DNA of 42,035 nt from Methylophilaceae bacterium (GCA_028355955.1 JAOMTQ010000002.1:66754-108788), one strand, 5' to 3'; numbered from the stretch's first letter, positions 26,035 through 36,484 are shown. Notes: generated from the letters alone by a model not told the origin. A program made the numbers and translations.

Positions 26035-28845
26035 ATGGATTATATAAATATTAAGGGGGCGAGAACCCATAACTTAAAAAATATCTCACTTAGCCTTCCT
26101 CGAAACAAGCTTATTGTTATAACCGGTTTATCAGGATCAGGAAAGTCTTCATTAGCTTTTGACACACTCTATGCTGAAGGTCAAAGAAGATACGTTGAAT
26201 CTCTATCTGCCTACGCCAGACAGTTTCTTGACCGTTTAAATAAACCTGATGTAGACCTTATTGAGGGTCTTTCCCCAGCAATATCAATTGAGCAGAAATC
26301 AACCTCTCATAATCCGAGATCTACTGTGGGAACGGTCACAGAAATTCATGATTATTTAAGACTTTTATTTGCAAGAGCAGGAGATCCAGTATGCCCAGAA
26401 CATAACATTAAATTAGAAGCTCAAACAATTTCACAAATTGTTGATCAATTATTAACACTTCCAGAAAATACAAAAGTAATAATACTTGCTCCTGTTGTAA
26501 ATAATAGGAAAGGGAGCCATGCAGACTTAATCAACGAACTTAGAGCTCAAGGGTTTATCAGGGTACGTTTGGATGGCACAATCTATGAAATAGACAATTT
26601 GCCTGAAATAGAAAAAAAAATAAATCACCAAATCGATGTTGTCATCGATCGGCTAAAAATAAATCAGGAGATAAAACAACGTATTACAGAATCCATTGAA
26701 ACTGGACTTAAATTAACTGATGGTAAAATTTTAGCCCTTGATATGGAAACAGAAGAAACGCGTCTTTTTTCGTCAAAATTTGCATGCCCCCATTGCGACT
26801 ATGCAATTCCAGAATTAGAGCCTCGACTTTTTTCCTTTAATAATCCCATGGGAGCATGCCCAGATTGTGATGGGTTAGGCCATAAAAGTTTTTTTGATCC
26901 TCAAAAAGTTGTTGCTTTACCGCAACTTTCATTAGCTGCGGGTGCAATAAAAGGTTGGGACAAAAGAAATCAATTTTATTTTCAAATACTTTCAAGTTTA
27001 GCTAAGCATTATAATTTCGATTTAGAGACCCCATATGAAAATTTACCTCCAGAAATACAGTCAGTTGTTTTGTATGGTAGTAAAAAAGAAGTTATAAATT
27101 TTTCATACCTTAGCGAACAAGGAAAGATTTATTCAAAATCGCATACTTTTGAGGGGATTTTGAATAACCTTACAAGGCGTTATCAGGAAACAGAATCTGG
27201 CATTGTCAGAGATGAAATTGCTAAATATCTAAATGTACATACCTGCCCCACTTGTGAGGGAGCTAGATTGAGAGAGGAAGCTAGGCATGTTTTAGTTGGA
27301 GATAAAAATATTAATTTTATTTGTGAGCTTGCCTTAAGAAAAGCCTTTGATTTTTTTGAAAATCTTTCATTAAAGGGAGCTAAGGCTAAGGTAGCTGAAA
27401 AAATTATTCAAGAAATTAAAAATAGAATTTTTTTTCTTATTAACGTCGGGCTAGATTATTTGTCCCTTTCAAGAACGGCCGAAACCTTATCAGGTGGTGA
27501 AGCACAGCGTATTAGATTAGCCTCACAAATTGGGAGTGGATTAACAGGCGTGATGTATGTTTTGGATGAGCCATCCATCGGTCTGCATCAAAGAGATAAC
27601 GCGAAATTATTAAAAACACTTAAAAATCTTCGTGACTTAGGGAACACAGTCATCGTAGTAGAGCACGACTATGACGCTATTATGGCAGCAGATTATGTTG
27701 TGGATATCGGGCCGGGCGCTGGAGTCCATGGAGGTCAAGTTATTGCTGAAGGAACTCCCCAAGAAGTCCTAAATAATCAAGATTCACTGACCGGACAATA
27801 TTTGTCTGGTAAAAAAGTAATTGAGTTATCAAAAGAAAAATCGAAACCACTTAAAGACTTCTTTCAAATTTTAAAGGCTAGTGGAAACAATTTAAAAAAT
27901 GTAGACCTTAAATTGCCTATTGGTTTGATGACATGCATTACGGGTGTCTCAGGAAGTGGAAAATCTACTCTAATTAACAATACTCTTTATCACTCACTCG
28001 CAAAGCATCTTTATAAAAGCAATTTAGAGATTGGGCCGCATGAAGAAATCAAAGGCTATGAATTTTTTGATAAGGTTGTTGACGTCAATCAGAGTCCAAT
28101 TGGCAGAACACCCAGATCAAACCCAGCTACATATACTGGCCTTTTTACTCCTATTCGTGATATTTTTTCAAAAGTCCCCGAGAGTAAACTTAGAGGATAT
28201 GCTCCCGGACGATTCTCCTTTAATGTAAAAGGAGGAAGATGTGAGTCATGCGAAGGTGATGGTGTTGTGAAGGTAGAGATGCATTTTTTACCAGATGTTT
28301 ATGTCAAGTGTGATTTCTGCGAGGGTCAACGTTATAATCGAGAAACTCTAGAAATTAAATATAAAAATAAAAACATACACGATGTGCTTTCTATGACAGT
28401 CGAACAAGCGTACGATTTTTTTAGTGCTATCCCTGTTATTGAAAGGAAACTAAAGACTCTATTGGATGTAGGCTTAAGTTATATAAAACTTGGTCAAAAT
28501 GCTACCACACTCTCAGGTGGTGAAGCACAAAGAGTCAAGCTTGCCTTAGAGTTATCGAAGAGAGATACTGGAAAAACATTATATATTCTAGATGAGCCTA
28601 CAACAGGACTTCATTTTGCTGATATTCAACTTCTTTTAAATGTTCTTCACCAGTTGAAAAAAAATGGTAATACCTTAGCAATTATTGAACATAATTTAGA
28701 TGTGATTAAAACTGCTGACTGGATTATTGATTTAGGGCCAGAAGGGGGTGAAGGAGGTGGTCAAATTATTGCTCAAGGAACACCTAACGAGATTTGCATA
28801 AATAAAAATAGCTACACAGGTAAGTTTTTAAAAGACTACTTATAG
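26035..28845 (+). CDS. uvrA: Excinuclease ABC subunit A
   Basis: UvrA recognises damaged DNA for nucleotide-excision repair with UvrB and UvrC. From ATG 26035 the protein has 936 residues; the frame opens at an upstream TTG (26011) that adds eight Lys-rich residues. Both ABC modules are complete: Walker [10 protein letters not shown] (31-39) and GVSGSGKST, and signatures [12 protein letters not shown] and [12 protein letters not shown]. Zinc knuckles include CPHC/CPDC and CESC/CDFC. I see no CTGT-N8-ACAG LexA box in the gap upstream, so SOS control is not evident. Confidence 0.97.
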   Translation: MDYINIKGARTHNLKNISLSLPRNKLIVITGLSGSGKSSLAFDTLYAEGQRRYVESLSAYARQFLDRLNKPDVDLIEGLSPAISIEQKSTSHNPRSTVGTVTEIHDYLRLLFARAGDPVCPEHNIKLEAQTISQIVDQLLTLPENTKVIILAPVVNNRKGSHADLINELRAQGFIRVRLDGTIYEIDNLPEIEKKINHQIDVVIDRLKINQEIKQRITESIETGLKLTDGKILALDMETEETRLFSSKFACPHCDYAIPELEPRLFSFNNPMGACPDCDGLGHKSFFDPQKVVALPQLSLAAGAIKGWDKRNQFYFQILSSLAKHYNFDLETPYENLPPEIQSVVLYGSKKEVINFSYLSEQGKIYSKSHTFEGILNNLTRRYQETESGIVRDEIAKYLNVHTCPTCEGARLREEARHVLVGDKNINFICELALRKAFDFFENLSLKGAKAKVAEKIIQEIKNRIFFLINVGLDYLSLSRTAETLSGGEAQRIRLASQIGSGLTGVMYVLDEPSIGLHQRDNAKLLKTLKNLRDLGNTVIVVEHDYDAIMAADYVVDIGPGAGVHGGQVIAEGTPQEVLNNQDSLTGQYLSGKKVIELSKEKSKPLKDFFQILKASGNNLKNVDLKLPIGLMTCITGVSGSGKSTLINNTLYHSLAKHLYKSNLEIGPHEEIKGYEFFDKVVDVNQSPIGRTPRSNPATYTGLFTPIRDIFSKVPESKLRGYAPGRFSFNVKGGRCESCEGDGVVKVEMHFLPDVYVKCDFCEGQRYNRETLEIKYKNKNIHDVLSMTVEQAYDFFSAIPVIERKLKTLLDVGLSYIKLGQNATTLSGGEAQRVKLALELSKRDTGKTLYILDEPTTGLHFADIQLLLNVLHQLKKNGNTLAIIEHNLDVIKTADWIIDLGPEGGEGGGQIIAQGTPNEICINKNSYTGKFLKDYL

Positions 28846-29649
28846 GATTTCATAAATTGACTTGGTATCTGGTTTTTGATGATGCCAGATATTAAACGCT
28901 GCTGCGGCTTGTTCAACCAGCATCCCTAATCCATCAGAAAATTTTGCTTTATTTTGTTCAGCCTTTAATAAAAAAGGTGTTTGCTTTCCATACATCATGT
29001 CGTACCAAAAATATCCCTTTAAATTTTCTGGAAATATGACACTACCGTTTCCTAAAGATGATGAGGTTGCATTTATAATTAAATCAAAAGTAATGTCTTC
29101 TTTGAGACTCAAGATATTTAATAAAACATCGTTATCTTTAGCTAATGAAGCCCAATACTCTGCCATATCATGAGATTTAGTTATAGTTCTATTGGTTAAG
29201 AAAATAGCTTGAGGATGTTGCGAAATCAAATCAAACATCACTCCATTGGATGCGCCACCTGCACCAATAACTAATATTTTTTTATTTGCTAGACTTATAT
29301 TTTTTATTAACAGATCGGTAATAAGACCTAAGCCGTCGGTTGTATCTCCTAATAATTTATCGTTTTTTATAGAAATTGTATTCACAGACTTAGCCTGTTC
29401 AGCCCTTAAGGATAATTCATCGCAAATCTCATACGCTAAATTCTTTAATGGTAATGTGATATTCAGGCCCTCATAACCCTCCTGCTTTAAATCAGAAAGT
29501 GTTTTTTTAAAATTCGTGCTTTCCACATCTATTCGTTGATAGTCAAGATTTATACCAAATTGGCTTGCAAAATATTGGTGGATCTTTGGCGATAAAGAGT
29601 GTGATATTGGATGGCCTAGCACAGCAAATTTTTTATTTAACTTGGTCAT
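28840..29649 (-). CDS. aroE: Shikimate dehydrogenase (NADP+)
   Basis: AroE reduces 3-dehydroshikimate to shikimate. The 269-residue protein has the substrate-binding [13 protein letters not shown] (12-24) and NITLPLK (63-69, with the catalytic Lys), the NADP Rossmann motif GAGGASNG and NATSSSLG, and [12 protein letters not shown] near 220. Length is standard. It overlaps the end of uvrA by six bases on the opposite strand. aroB and the broken aroK of the same pathway lie about 7-8 kb away. Confidence 0.95.
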   Translation of the reverse strand: MTKLNKKFAVLGHPISHSLSPKIHQYFASQFGINLDYQRIDVESTNFKKTLSDLKQEGYEGLNITLPLKNLAYEICDELSLRAEQAKSVNTISIKNDKLLGDTTDGLGLITDLLIKNISLANKKILVIGAGGASNGVMFDLISQHPQAIFLTNRTITKSHDMAEYWASLAKDNDVLLNILSLKEDITFDLIINATSSSLGNGSVIFPENLKGYFWYDMMYGKQTPFLLKAEQNKAKFSDGLGMLVEQAAAAFNIWHHQKPDTKSIYEIL

Positions 29650-29727
29650 ACAATTATTATAAATCGTATAACTTGATGTATATAAATTAATATTTTTGAA
29701 TTATATTGGTGCATTTTTTTTTCATTA

Positions 29728-29754
29728 TTGCACTGAAATAGTGCAATTTATACT
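29728..29754 (+). promoter_or_regulatory. Possible sigma-70 promoter overlapping the NtrC box
   Basis: TATACT at 29749-29754 is a 5 of 6 match to the -10 element, with TTGCAC 15 bases upstream inside the NtrC palindrome. This resembles the repressible glnAp1 arrangement of enteric bacteria. The short spacer makes it uncertain. No -24/-12 sigma-54 element was found in the gap. Confidence 0.3.
29729..29745. promoter_or_regulatory. NtrC-binding palindrome upstream of glnA
   Basis: TGCACTGAAATAGTGCA is a perfect palindrome of TGCACT arms around five bases (one further pair extends it). It matches the NtrC box TGCACY-N5-RGTGCA. It lies 111 bases before the glnA start, and the NtrC gene itself is encoded downstream. 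Confidence 0.82.
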
Positions 29755-29856
29755 TAATATGTTTATTTTTATATAAAAACAAGTAAAATTGCACCAATAA
29801 GTATATTTAATGCGTAATAATTAAAAAAATAGAACATCAATTAAGGAGTAAATAGT

Positions 29857-31266
29857 ATGTCTGTAGCTAATGTAATGAAAAAAATTAAAAGTAATAACGT
29901 TAAATTCGTTGATTTAAGATTTTCAGATACCAGAGGTAAGGAACAACATGTGACTGTACCAATCTCTGCATTTGACAAGAGTAAGTTCACAGATGGGCAT
30001 GCTTTTGATGGTTCTTCGGTTGCAGGTTGGAAAGGTATTAACGCGTCTGATATGTTACTTTTCCCAGATCCTAATACTGCCAATATTGATCCATTTATGG
30101 AAGAATCAACGCTCATTCTAACTTGTAACGTAGTTGATCCTGAAGATGGCAAAGGCTATGACAGAGATCCACGAACAATTGCAAATCGTGCTGAACAATA
30201 TCTTAAAAAAACTGGTATTGGAGATACAGTCTATTTTGGTCCTGAGCCTGAATTTTTTGTTTTTGATTCTATTACCTGGGATTCTGGTATGAGCGGATCT
30301 TCAGTAAAAATTAGTTCTGAGGAAGCCGAGTGGGACTCCAAAACAGAACATGAAGGCGGTAACGTGGGACATAGACCCAGAGTTAAAGGTGGGTATTTTC
30401 CAGTACCACCTGTTGACTCACTTCAAGATCTTCGCTCTCAAATGTGTCTCACGTTAGAAGAAATGGGTGTTCCAGTTGAAGTCCATCACCATGAGGTGGC
30501 TGGCTCAGGTCAAAATGAGATAGGTACTAAATTTTCATCGTTAACAGAAAGGGCAGATTGGACGCAAATACTTAAATACGTTGTCATGAACACAGCCCAT
30601 CACTATGGAAAGACAGCAACATTTATGCCAAAACCCGTTCTTAATGACAATGGAACCGGGATGCATGTCCATCAATCTATTTGGAAAAAAGGTAAAAACC
30701 TTTTTGCAGGAAAGAAATACGCTAACCTAAGTGATGAAGCTCTTTTTTATATTGGTGGAATTATCAAACACGGTAAAGCACTCAATGCCATCACGAATCC
30801 ATCAACTAATTCATATAAACGTCTTGTACCAGGGTTTGAAGCTCCAGTGATGTTGGCTTATTCCGCAAAAAATAGATCCGCAGCAATCAGAATTCCTCAT
30901 GTTTCTTCAGATAATGCAAGAAGAATTGAAGTAAGATTTCCAGACCCTATGGCTAATCCGTATCTTGCATTTAGTGCAATGATGATGGCAGGTCTTGATG
31001 GTATTCAAAATAAAATTCATCCCGGTGATGGCGAAACAAGAGATTTATATGACTTAACATCTCAAGAGGAAGCAAAAATTCCACAGGTTGCAGCATCTCT
31101 TGAAGAAGCCCTAGCTGAATTAGACAAAGACCGTGAGTTCCTAACACGAGGTGGCGTCTTTAGTAATGACTTTATCGATAGTTACATCGGACTTAAAATG
31201 GAGGATGTCACACGCATGAGAATGACACCACATCCTGTAGAGTTTGATATGTACTATAGCCTTTAA
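29857..31266 (+). CDS. glnA: Glutamine synthetase type I
   Basis: GlnA makes glutamine from glutamate, ammonia and ATP, the main ammonia-assimilation step. The 469-residue protein has the catalytic motifs DGSSVAGW (51-58), [10 protein letters not shown] (128-137), GTGMHVHQS (267-275) and NRSAAIRIP (339-347). The adenylylation tyrosine lies in DLYDL (Tyr398), indicating GlnE-type control. A strong GGAG ribosome site precedes the ATG. NtrC sites lie upstream, a terminator follows, and the glnL-glnG sensor pair is next. Confidence 0.98.
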   Translation: MSVANVMKKIKSNNVKFVDLRFSDTRGKEQHVTVPISAFDKSKFTDGHAFDGSSVAGWKGINASDMLLFPDPNTANIDPFMEESTLILTCNVVDPEDGKGYDRDPRTIANRAEQYLKKTGIGDTVYFGPEPEFFVFDSITWDSGMSGSSVKISSEEAEWDSKTEHEGGNVGHRPRVKGGYFPVPPVDSLQDLRSQMCLTLEEMGVPVEVHHHEVAGSGQNEIGTKFSSLTERADWTQILKYVVMNTAHHYGKTATFMPKPVLNDNGTGMHVHQSIWKKGKNLFAGKKYANLSDEALFYIGGIIKHGKALNAITNPSTNSYKRLVPGFEAPVMLAYSAKNRSAAIRIPHVSSDNARRIEVRFPDPMANPYLAFSAMMMAGLDGIQNKIHPGDGETRDLYDLTSQEEAKIPQVAASLEEALAELDKDREFLTRGGVFSNDFIDSYIGLKMEDVTRMRMTPHPVEFDMYYSL

Positions 31267-31275
31267 GAAACAGAT

Positions 31276-31305
31276 AAAAGCGAGGCCAAGCCTCGCTTTT
31301 TTTTT
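31276..31305 (+). terminator. Rho-independent terminator after glnA
   Basis: A stem AGCGAGGC/GCCTCGCT with a three-base loop CAA and a run of nine T begins about 10 bases after the glnA stop. It separates glnA from glnL, as in enteric bacteria, where part of the message reads through. Confidence 0.93.
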
Positions 31306-31319
31306 AAATAAAATTATCT

Positions 31320-31336
31320 TGCACTTTTATTGTGCA
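31320..31336. promoter_or_regulatory. NtrC-type site upstream of glnL-glnG
   Basis: TGCACTTTTATTGTGCA pairs TGCAC with GTGCA around a seven-base centre. It differs at one position from the perfect NtrC box at glnA. It lies between the glnA terminator and the glnL start, the place expected for autoregulation of the two-component operon. Confidence 0.7.
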
Positions 31337-31387
31337 TTAAATTTTTACTATACCCAATGAAAGCTGAAAAAGCTGGGAATGAAAAAA

Positions 31388-32485
31388 ATGAGTAATAAAG
31401 TCAAAAAAATAAAACATGAAGGTATGGAGTCATTAGTCACAGCCGTTATTGTTTGTGATAAAGATTTAATTATTAACTATATCAATCCTAGTACTGAAAC
31501 GCTCTTTGAGGTTAGTGCTAAACAAGCCGTCAATAATAATATAAGTGTATTTTTCGAAGATACTAATAATTTTTTCAAAAAGATACTCCAAAAAGTTGAT
31601 GAGCAAAAAAATAGCTACAAGGAACATGAGTATTTTCTTCAAACGCATCAGAAAAAAACAATCTGCGTTAGCTTAACCGTAACAGCTTTGATTGATTCCA
31701 GTGATGAATTTATTATTGAATTCATACAAATGGATCAACAATTAAAAGTAGCTAGAGAAGAGAGAATGTTCATTCAACAGCAAGCAAATACAGAATTACT
31801 TAGAAATCTTGCTCATGAAGTTAGAAACCCTCTGGGTGGACTCAGAGGTGCAGCCCAACTACTTGAACAAGAGTTAGGTGAAGAATCATTAAAAGAATAC
31901 ACACAAATTATTATCAATGAGGCAGATAGACTTCAAAACCTGATGAATCGAATGCTTACTCCGCATCAGATGCCTGTTTACAAAAAAACCAATATTCATG
32001 AAATTTTAGAGCGGGTAAGAAGTTTAATTTTATCTGAGTTCTCAAGTGATATGTCATTCATCAGAGATTACGATGTCAGTCTTCCGGAATTTATTGTGGA
32101 TCGGGAAAAACTTATCCAAGCCATTTTAAATATTGCGAGAAATGGTGCGCAAGCAATGAAATTGAACAATCAAGACAGTATGCAGCTATCATTTATTACT
32201 CGGGCAGAAAGGCAAATTGTTTTCCGAAAAAAGAAACATGCCACCGCTATTCGAATCGACATTATTGATAATGGTCCGGGGATTAAAAATGAGTTAATAG
32301 ATAAAATATTTTTTCCACTAGTGACTGGCAATGAAAACGGGTCAGGCTTAGGTTTATCACTAGCTCAAAATTTAATCTCTCTTCATCAAGGTATGATTGA
32401 CTGTCATAGCGTCCCTGGAAAAACTGTATTTTCTATCATTTTGCCTATCGAAAATAATTTAACTTCGACTAAGGAGAAAAAATGA
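31388..32485 (+). CDS. glnL: Nitrogen regulation sensor histidine kinase GlnL (NtrB)
   Basis: GlnL phosphorylates or dephosphorylates NtrC according to nitrogen status, signalled by PII. The protein has a PAS domain (about 15-105), the dimerisation and H box LRNLAHEVRNPLGG with the phospho-histidine at about residue 143, and the ATPase N, G1 and G2 boxes IARNGAQAM, DNGPGIK and GSGLGLSLAQ. It is soluble, with no membrane helix. I prefer the ATG at 31388, 9 bases after GGGA; the ATG at 31379 touches that site. It overlaps glnG by four bases. Confidence 0.95.
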   Translation: MSNKVKKIKHEGMESLVTAVIVCDKDLIINYINPSTETLFEVSAKQAVNNNISVFFEDTNNFFKKILQKVDEQKNSYKEHEYFLQTHQKKTICVSLTVTALIDSSDEFIIEFIQMDQQLKVAREERMFIQQQANTELLRNLAHEVRNPLGGLRGAAQLLEQELGEESLKEYTQIIINEADRLQNLMNRMLTPHQMPVYKKTNIHEILERVRSLILSEFSSDMSFIRDYDVSLPEFIVDREKLIQAILNIARNGAQAMKLNNQDSMQLSFITRAERQIVFRKKKHATAIRIDIIDNGPGIKNELIDKIFFPLVTGNENGSGLGLSLAQNLISLHQGMIDCHSVPGKTVFSIILPIENNLTSTKEKK

Positions 32486-33879
32486 GTCAGGTCTGGGTTT
32501 TAGATGATGATAAATCAATCCGATGGGTTTTTGAAAAAGCACTAGCAAAAGCTAATATAACTTTTGAGTGCTTTAGTAACACCAACGAAGCCATCAATAA
32601 ATTTAATCAAGAGAAACCACAAGCGATTATAAGTGATATAAGAATGCCTGGTGAATCTGGAATTGATTTCTTAACAAAAGTAAAAAATAAATTTCCTGAA
32701 ATTCCTATCATCATCATGACAGCCTACTCAGATTTAGATACTGCTGTCACAGCTTTCCAAAAGGGAGCCTTTGAGTATATTGCAAAGCCTTTTGATATTA
32801 ATAAAGTTGTTAATATTATTGAACAAGCCCTCGAATCTATTAGTAAAAAAAATATTGATGACGAAATATTAGGTGACCTGCCTGAAATAATTGGCCAAGC
32901 GAAATCTATGCAGGAAGTTTTTAGAGCGATTGGCCGTTTAAGTCAATCCAATGCGATGGTTTTGCTCAATGGTGAATCTGGCTCTGGAAAAGAGTTGGTG
33001 GCTAAAGCGATTCATAAAAATAGCCATCGGAAAAATAATGAGTTTATTGCGATTAATACTGCCGCTATCCCTAATGATCTTTTAGAAGCAGAACTTTTTG
33101 GTTTTGAAAAAGGTGCATTTACCGGCGCAAATTCTCAACGAAAGGGTAAATTTGAACAGGCTAATCAAGGTACATTATTCTTAGATGAGATTGGTGATAT
33201 GCCAATCGATCTTCAGACACGGCTGTTACGTGTACTTAGCGAAGGACAATTTTATCGAGTGGGAGGTCAGGATTTAATTACTGTTGATGTAAGGGTAATT
33301 GCCGCAACCCATCAAGATCTTGAAGTGTTGGTTAAATCAGGTCAATTTAGGGAGGACTTATTTCATAGACTGAATGTCATTCGTATTAAAGTACCTCCGC
33401 TTCGAGGTAGGGTTGAAGATATTCCGCTTCTTTCCCAATATTTCTTAAATAAAAGTGCGAAGCAATTAAATGTGAAATTAAAATCTCTCTCACCAGAAGT
33501 AATAGAATATTTTAAAAATTTGTTCTGGCAGGGTAATGTCAGACAACTTGAAAATATTTGTCATTGGCTAACGGTAATGGCTCCAGGGAATGTAATCAAT
33601 GTCAGTGATCTACCTGCTGAATTGAATAGTGAACCCGTATCTGCAGGAACAGAATCATCTAACTGGAAGGAAAACTTAGGCAGAGAGGTTTCTAAAATAT
33701 TACTTACAGGAGAAGTGGATATTTTTAAGGATTACACAAATATTTTTGAAAAAGAATTAATTGTCCAGGCCTTAAAGTATACAAAAGGTAGGAAGGTGGA
33801 GGCGGCAAAATTATTAGGGATCGGCAGAAATACAATTACTCGTAAAATAAAGGAACTAGAGATTAAATTAACTGAATAA
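32482..33879 (+). CDS. glnG: Nitrogen regulation response regulator GlnG (NtrC)
   Basis: NtrC activates nitrogen genes. The 465-residue protein has a receiver domain with phospho-acceptor Asp52 in SDIRMP. The sigma-54-activating AAA+ domain has Walker A GESGSGKE (164-171), the sigma-54-contacting GAFTGA loop (211-216) and Walker B TLFLDEIGD. A Fis-type C-terminal helix-turn-helix follows, with AAKLLGIGRNTITRKI. An intact GAFTGA predicts that the genome keeps rpoN. The start overlaps the glnL stop (ATGA), with AAGGAG upstream. It is the likely ligand of the two TGCAC palindromes nearby. Confidence 0.97.
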   Translation: MSQVWVLDDDKSIRWVFEKALAKANITFECFSNTNEAINKFNQEKPQAIISDIRMPGESGIDFLTKVKNKFPEIPIIIMTAYSDLDTAVTAFQKGAFEYIAKPFDINKVVNIIEQALESISKKNIDDEILGDLPEIIGQAKSMQEVFRAIGRLSQSNAMVLLNGESGSGKELVAKAIHKNSHRKNNEFIAINTAAIPNDLLEAELFGFEKGAFTGANSQRKGKFEQANQGTLFLDEIGDMPIDLQTRLLRVLSEGQFYRVGGQDLITVDVRVIAATHQDLEVLVKSGQFREDLFHRLNVIRIKVPPLRGRVEDIPLLSQYFLNKSAKQLNVKLKSLSPEVIEYFKNLFWQGNVRQLENICHWLTVMAPGNVINVSDLPAELNSEPVSAGTESSNWKENLGREVSKILLTGEVDIFKDYTNIFEKELIVQALKYTKGRKVEAAKLLGIGRNTITRKIKELEIKLTE

Positions 33880-33881
33880 AA

Positions 33882-33907
33882 AAAAGGCTCCCTAAGGAGC
33901 CTTTTTT
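33882..33907. terminator. Bidirectional terminator between glnG and the porin gene
   Basis: The stem AAAAGGCTCC/GGAGCCTTTT with loop CTAA has T runs on both strands. It lies 3 bases after glnG and 28 bases after the convergent porin stop, so it can end both transcripts. Confidence 0.9.
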
Positions 33908-33934
33908 AATGTTACGTTCTCTTAGAATTAAATT

Positions 33935-35158
33935 CTAGAAGAATAAGATCGCACCAACAGTGAAAATATCTGAAGTTTCACTTGCGCCATCATGAGCCTT
34001 AGACTCAACATCTGAATACTCAGCAACTAAGTTTAAGTGCTTAGTTAACGGATGGTATGCACCAATTGTTAACATTTCATTTTCTTTAACAAGAGCACTA
34101 GCAGCTTCACCACTAGCAAGATCTAATTTAGATTCACCATATGAAACACCAAGTTTAGTACCCATTGGAATTACATATGTTGCTTGTGCATAGTAACCGT
34201 CTGAATCACGTGACTCACCATCTGTAGCATAACCATCACGTAATAGACCTGTTGTACCAACACCATCACCAGAGTAACCATAAGCTACTAAGTTGATGTT
34301 CATAACAGTTGCTGAAACACCAGCTTCATATGCAGTTGCAGTATCAGACTGGTTTGAAGTCAATGCTGCTGGAGTTGCTGCTCCGTCAGTCATACCTGTA
34401 ACTTCTTGTGTGAAGAAACCAGCCCAAACTTTACCAGCGAAGTCGCCTGTCCATGAGTAAGATGCTTGACCTTGGAAACCAAACTCATCTGTGTTACCAG
34501 CAGATGTTGCTGATAATACACCAGATTGTGTAACATTCCATGGCTGCATTACACCCACTGTAGCTGAAAAGCCGTTCATGTTAGGTGTTGTATATGCAAT
34601 TTGACCATTCCAGTCAGCATAAATATAACCAGTACCGATACGACCTAAAGTAGTTGTTGTACCACCAGATGAACCTACTACACCCTGTGAACCCACACCT
34701 AATAAAGTCATATCATTAAGAATAGCTGTTGAGCCAAAGATACCGAGATCTTTACCCACTTTCACAGAACCCCATGATTTATCACCAAATGTTAAGAACG
34801 CTTGACGATTTTCAGAACCACCACCACCTGCAAGAGCACCAGTAGTAGATGCACCAGGCTGGAATGAAATAGTTACAGATGTATCAAGATCATTCTGACG
34901 TGTAGTTGCTGTGAAGCCTAACCATGATGGTAATAGACCAGTGTTGATAGATGCTGCTGTATCATCATTACTTTCGCTGTTAGTCATTTTACCTTGTATT
35001 GTTGCAGTATCTCCATTGTCAGCTAAGATTGCGAATGCATTAACGTTACCGTTCATATCCACAGTCCACTCACCGGCGTCCCATGTAATACCTGCATTAG
35101 CAACTGAAGCTGATGCTAATACCGCACCTGCTACTGCTAATTTAATTTTGTTATTCAT
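33935..35158 (-). CDS. Outer-membrane porin
   Basis: The 407-residue protein has a signal peptide cut after VANA (about 22). The mature chain is Gly/Ala/Ser/Thr-rich with alternating beta strands, ending in TVGAILFF; a terminal Phe is the BAM recognition signal of porins. It has the look of a Gram-negative general porin of the betaproteobacterial (Neisseria-like) class. AAGGAG lies ahead of the ATG and a terminator follows. Codon use is richer in preferred, less AT-biased codons than its neighbours, suggesting high expression. Specificity (anion, cation or solute) cannot be read. Confidence 0.9.
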   Translation of the reverse strand: MNNKIKLAVAGAVLASASVANAGITWDAGEWTVDMNGNVNAFAILADNGDTATIQGKMTNSESNDDTAASINTGLLPSWLGFTATTRQNDLDTSVTISFQPGASTTGALAGGGGSENRQAFLTFGDKSWGSVKVGKDLGIFGSTAILNDMTLLGVGSQGVVGSSGGTTTTLGRIGTGYIYADWNGQIAYTTPNMNGFSATVGVMQPWNVTQSGVLSATSAGNTDEFGFQGQASYSWTGDFAGKVWAGFFTQEVTGMTDGAATPAALTSNQSDTATAYEAGVSATVMNINLVAYGYSGDGVGTTGLLRDGYATDGESRDSDGYYAQATYVIPMGTKLGVSYGESKLDLASGEAASALVKENEMLTIGAYHPLTKHLNLVAEYSDVESKAHDGASETSDIFTVGAILFF

Positions 35159-35232
35159 ATGTTTCTCCTTGATTTAAAAATTTTTAAAGCTTTTCACTTT
35201 CTTAAAATAAAAAACTTTAAGAAATTAGATAT

Positions 35233-35262
35233 ATTATCTACCAGTTCAATAATACATCGCAA
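35233..35262 (-). promoter_or_regulatory. Candidate porin promoter
   Basis: On the minus strand, TTGCGA and GATAAT are separated by 18 bases, with a predicted leader of about 70 bases. The 207-base porin-dgt gap is otherwise AT-rich, with short inverted repeats (such as GTTG..CAAC near 35300) and no further recognised site. Confidence 0.4.
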
Positions 35263-35365
35263 GTTTTTTGTCTTTTTTTTGGTACATTTTTGTTATTTAT
35301 GTTGTATAAATGCAACAAATCTAATGTAAAAACATGTAATAAGATTGTTTTTCTTGAATACTACC

Positions 35366-36472
35366 TTAGTGTTGGCATAGTTTTTCAAAGGTTTGAAGGG
35401 CAAAACGATCTGTCATGCCCGCGATGTAATCTGACACAAGCTTAGCCAAATCATGTTGGTTATGCTTTTCATCGATGTTTATTAAATCGGGTTTTTGCAT
35501 AAATTTTTTAAATAACGAATTAATGACCTCATGGGCATTATCTGTCATAACCTGAACTCGTGGATGTAAATAAAGCGCTTCTCTTAATAATTGTTTTAGC
35601 GATTGTTGTTTTTTTGTTAAATCTTCTGATAAAGCAATAATTGGGACTTCATTTCTGACATCATTAATAGTATTAAGATTTTTTTTATCTATTCTTGCTT
35701 GAGACTCATGACACAGATCCATGACAAAAATATTCATCATCCGGCGTATGGTAACTCTCATACACTGCCTATTATTAATTGATGGTGATTCAGATTTTAC
35801 TTTTAATGCTATTTCCTTGAAAAATGGCACATCTTGTAATTGATCAAAAATCAGTAGACCTGAGCGAAAGCCGTCATCTATATCATGATGATTATAAGCA
35901 ATTTCATCAGCAAAATTAACTAATTGTGCTTCCAGTGAGGGTTGTTTTTTTTGAATAAAACGCTCCCCAATAAGTCCCAATTTTAAAGCATTTTTATTTG
36001 AACAATGTTTTAATATCCCCTCTCTTGTCTCAAATGTCAGGTTAAGACCATTAAAATCAACGTAATCATTTTCTAATACATCAACAATCCTTAAAGATTG
36101 AAGGTTGTGTTCAAACCCACCATATTCCTTCATACATTGATTTAATGAGCTTTGCCCTGCATGTCCAAAGGGGGTATGCCCCAAGTCATGTGCGAGCGCA
36201 ATGGCTTCTGCTAAATCTTCGTGGAGACCAAGAGTTCTTGCAATACCCCGTGAAATTTGAGAAACTTCTAAAGAGTGAGTAAGTCTTGTCCTATACATAT
36301 CACCTTCATGATTGACAAAGACTTGTGTCTTATATTCCAATCTCCTAAAGGCGCCTGAGTGGATAATGCGGTCACGGTCTCTTTGAAAGTCATTTCGAAG
36401 TTTTGAGGGAGCTTCTTTAAATTGCCTACCTAAACTTTTTTGAGGATCAGCAGCGAAAGGTTTTAAATTCAT
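35366..36472 (-). CDS. dgt: dGTPase-like deoxynucleotide triphosphohydrolase
   Basis: This 368-residue HD-domain protein resembles type 2 dGTPases, which cut dNTPs to deoxynucleoside and triphosphate. The HD residues are seen in RLTHSLEVSQ (His of the first site) and ALAHDLGHTPFGHAG, with the later DEIAYNHHDIDDG loop. The start MNLKPFAADPQKSLGR and SDFQRDRDRIIHSGAFRRLEYKTQVF-type segment match the family. It lies 12 bases after aroB; the aroB-dgt pair is conserved in betaproteobacteria. Confidence 0.94.
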   Translation of the reverse strand: MNLKPFAADPQKSLGRQFKEAPSKLRNDFQRDRDRIIHSGAFRRLEYKTQVFVNHEGDMYRTRLTHSLEVSQISRGIARTLGLHEDLAEAIALAHDLGHTPFGHAGQSSLNQCMKEYGGFEHNLQSLRIVDVLENDYVDFNGLNLTFETREGILKHCSNKNALKLGLIGERFIQKKQPSLEAQLVNFADEIAYNHHDIDDGFRSGLLIFDQLQDVPFFKEIALKVKSESPSINNRQCMRVTIRRMMNIFVMDLCHESQARIDKKNLNTINDVRNEVPIIALSEDLTKKQQSLKQLLREALYLHPRVQVMTDNAHEVINSLFKKFMQKPDLINIDEKHNQHDLAKLVSDYIAGMTDRFALQTFEKLCQH

Positions 36473-36484
36473 AAGAAAAGGGCT

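Larger units (their letters stand above)
29704..29799. repeat. 10-base inverted repeat flanking the glnA control region
   Basis: TATTGGTGCA at 29704-29713 and its exact complement TGCACCAATA at 29790-29799 face each other across 76 bases. Each contains an NtrC-type half-site, and the central NtrC palindrome lies between them. See findings. Confidence 0.7.

Noticed and set aside
35159-35365. Possible small RNA in the porin-dgt gap
   Set aside because: The gap is AT-rich with only four- to six-base inverted repeats and no terminator-like hairpin with a T run; the promoter-like pair there is better explained as the porin promoter.
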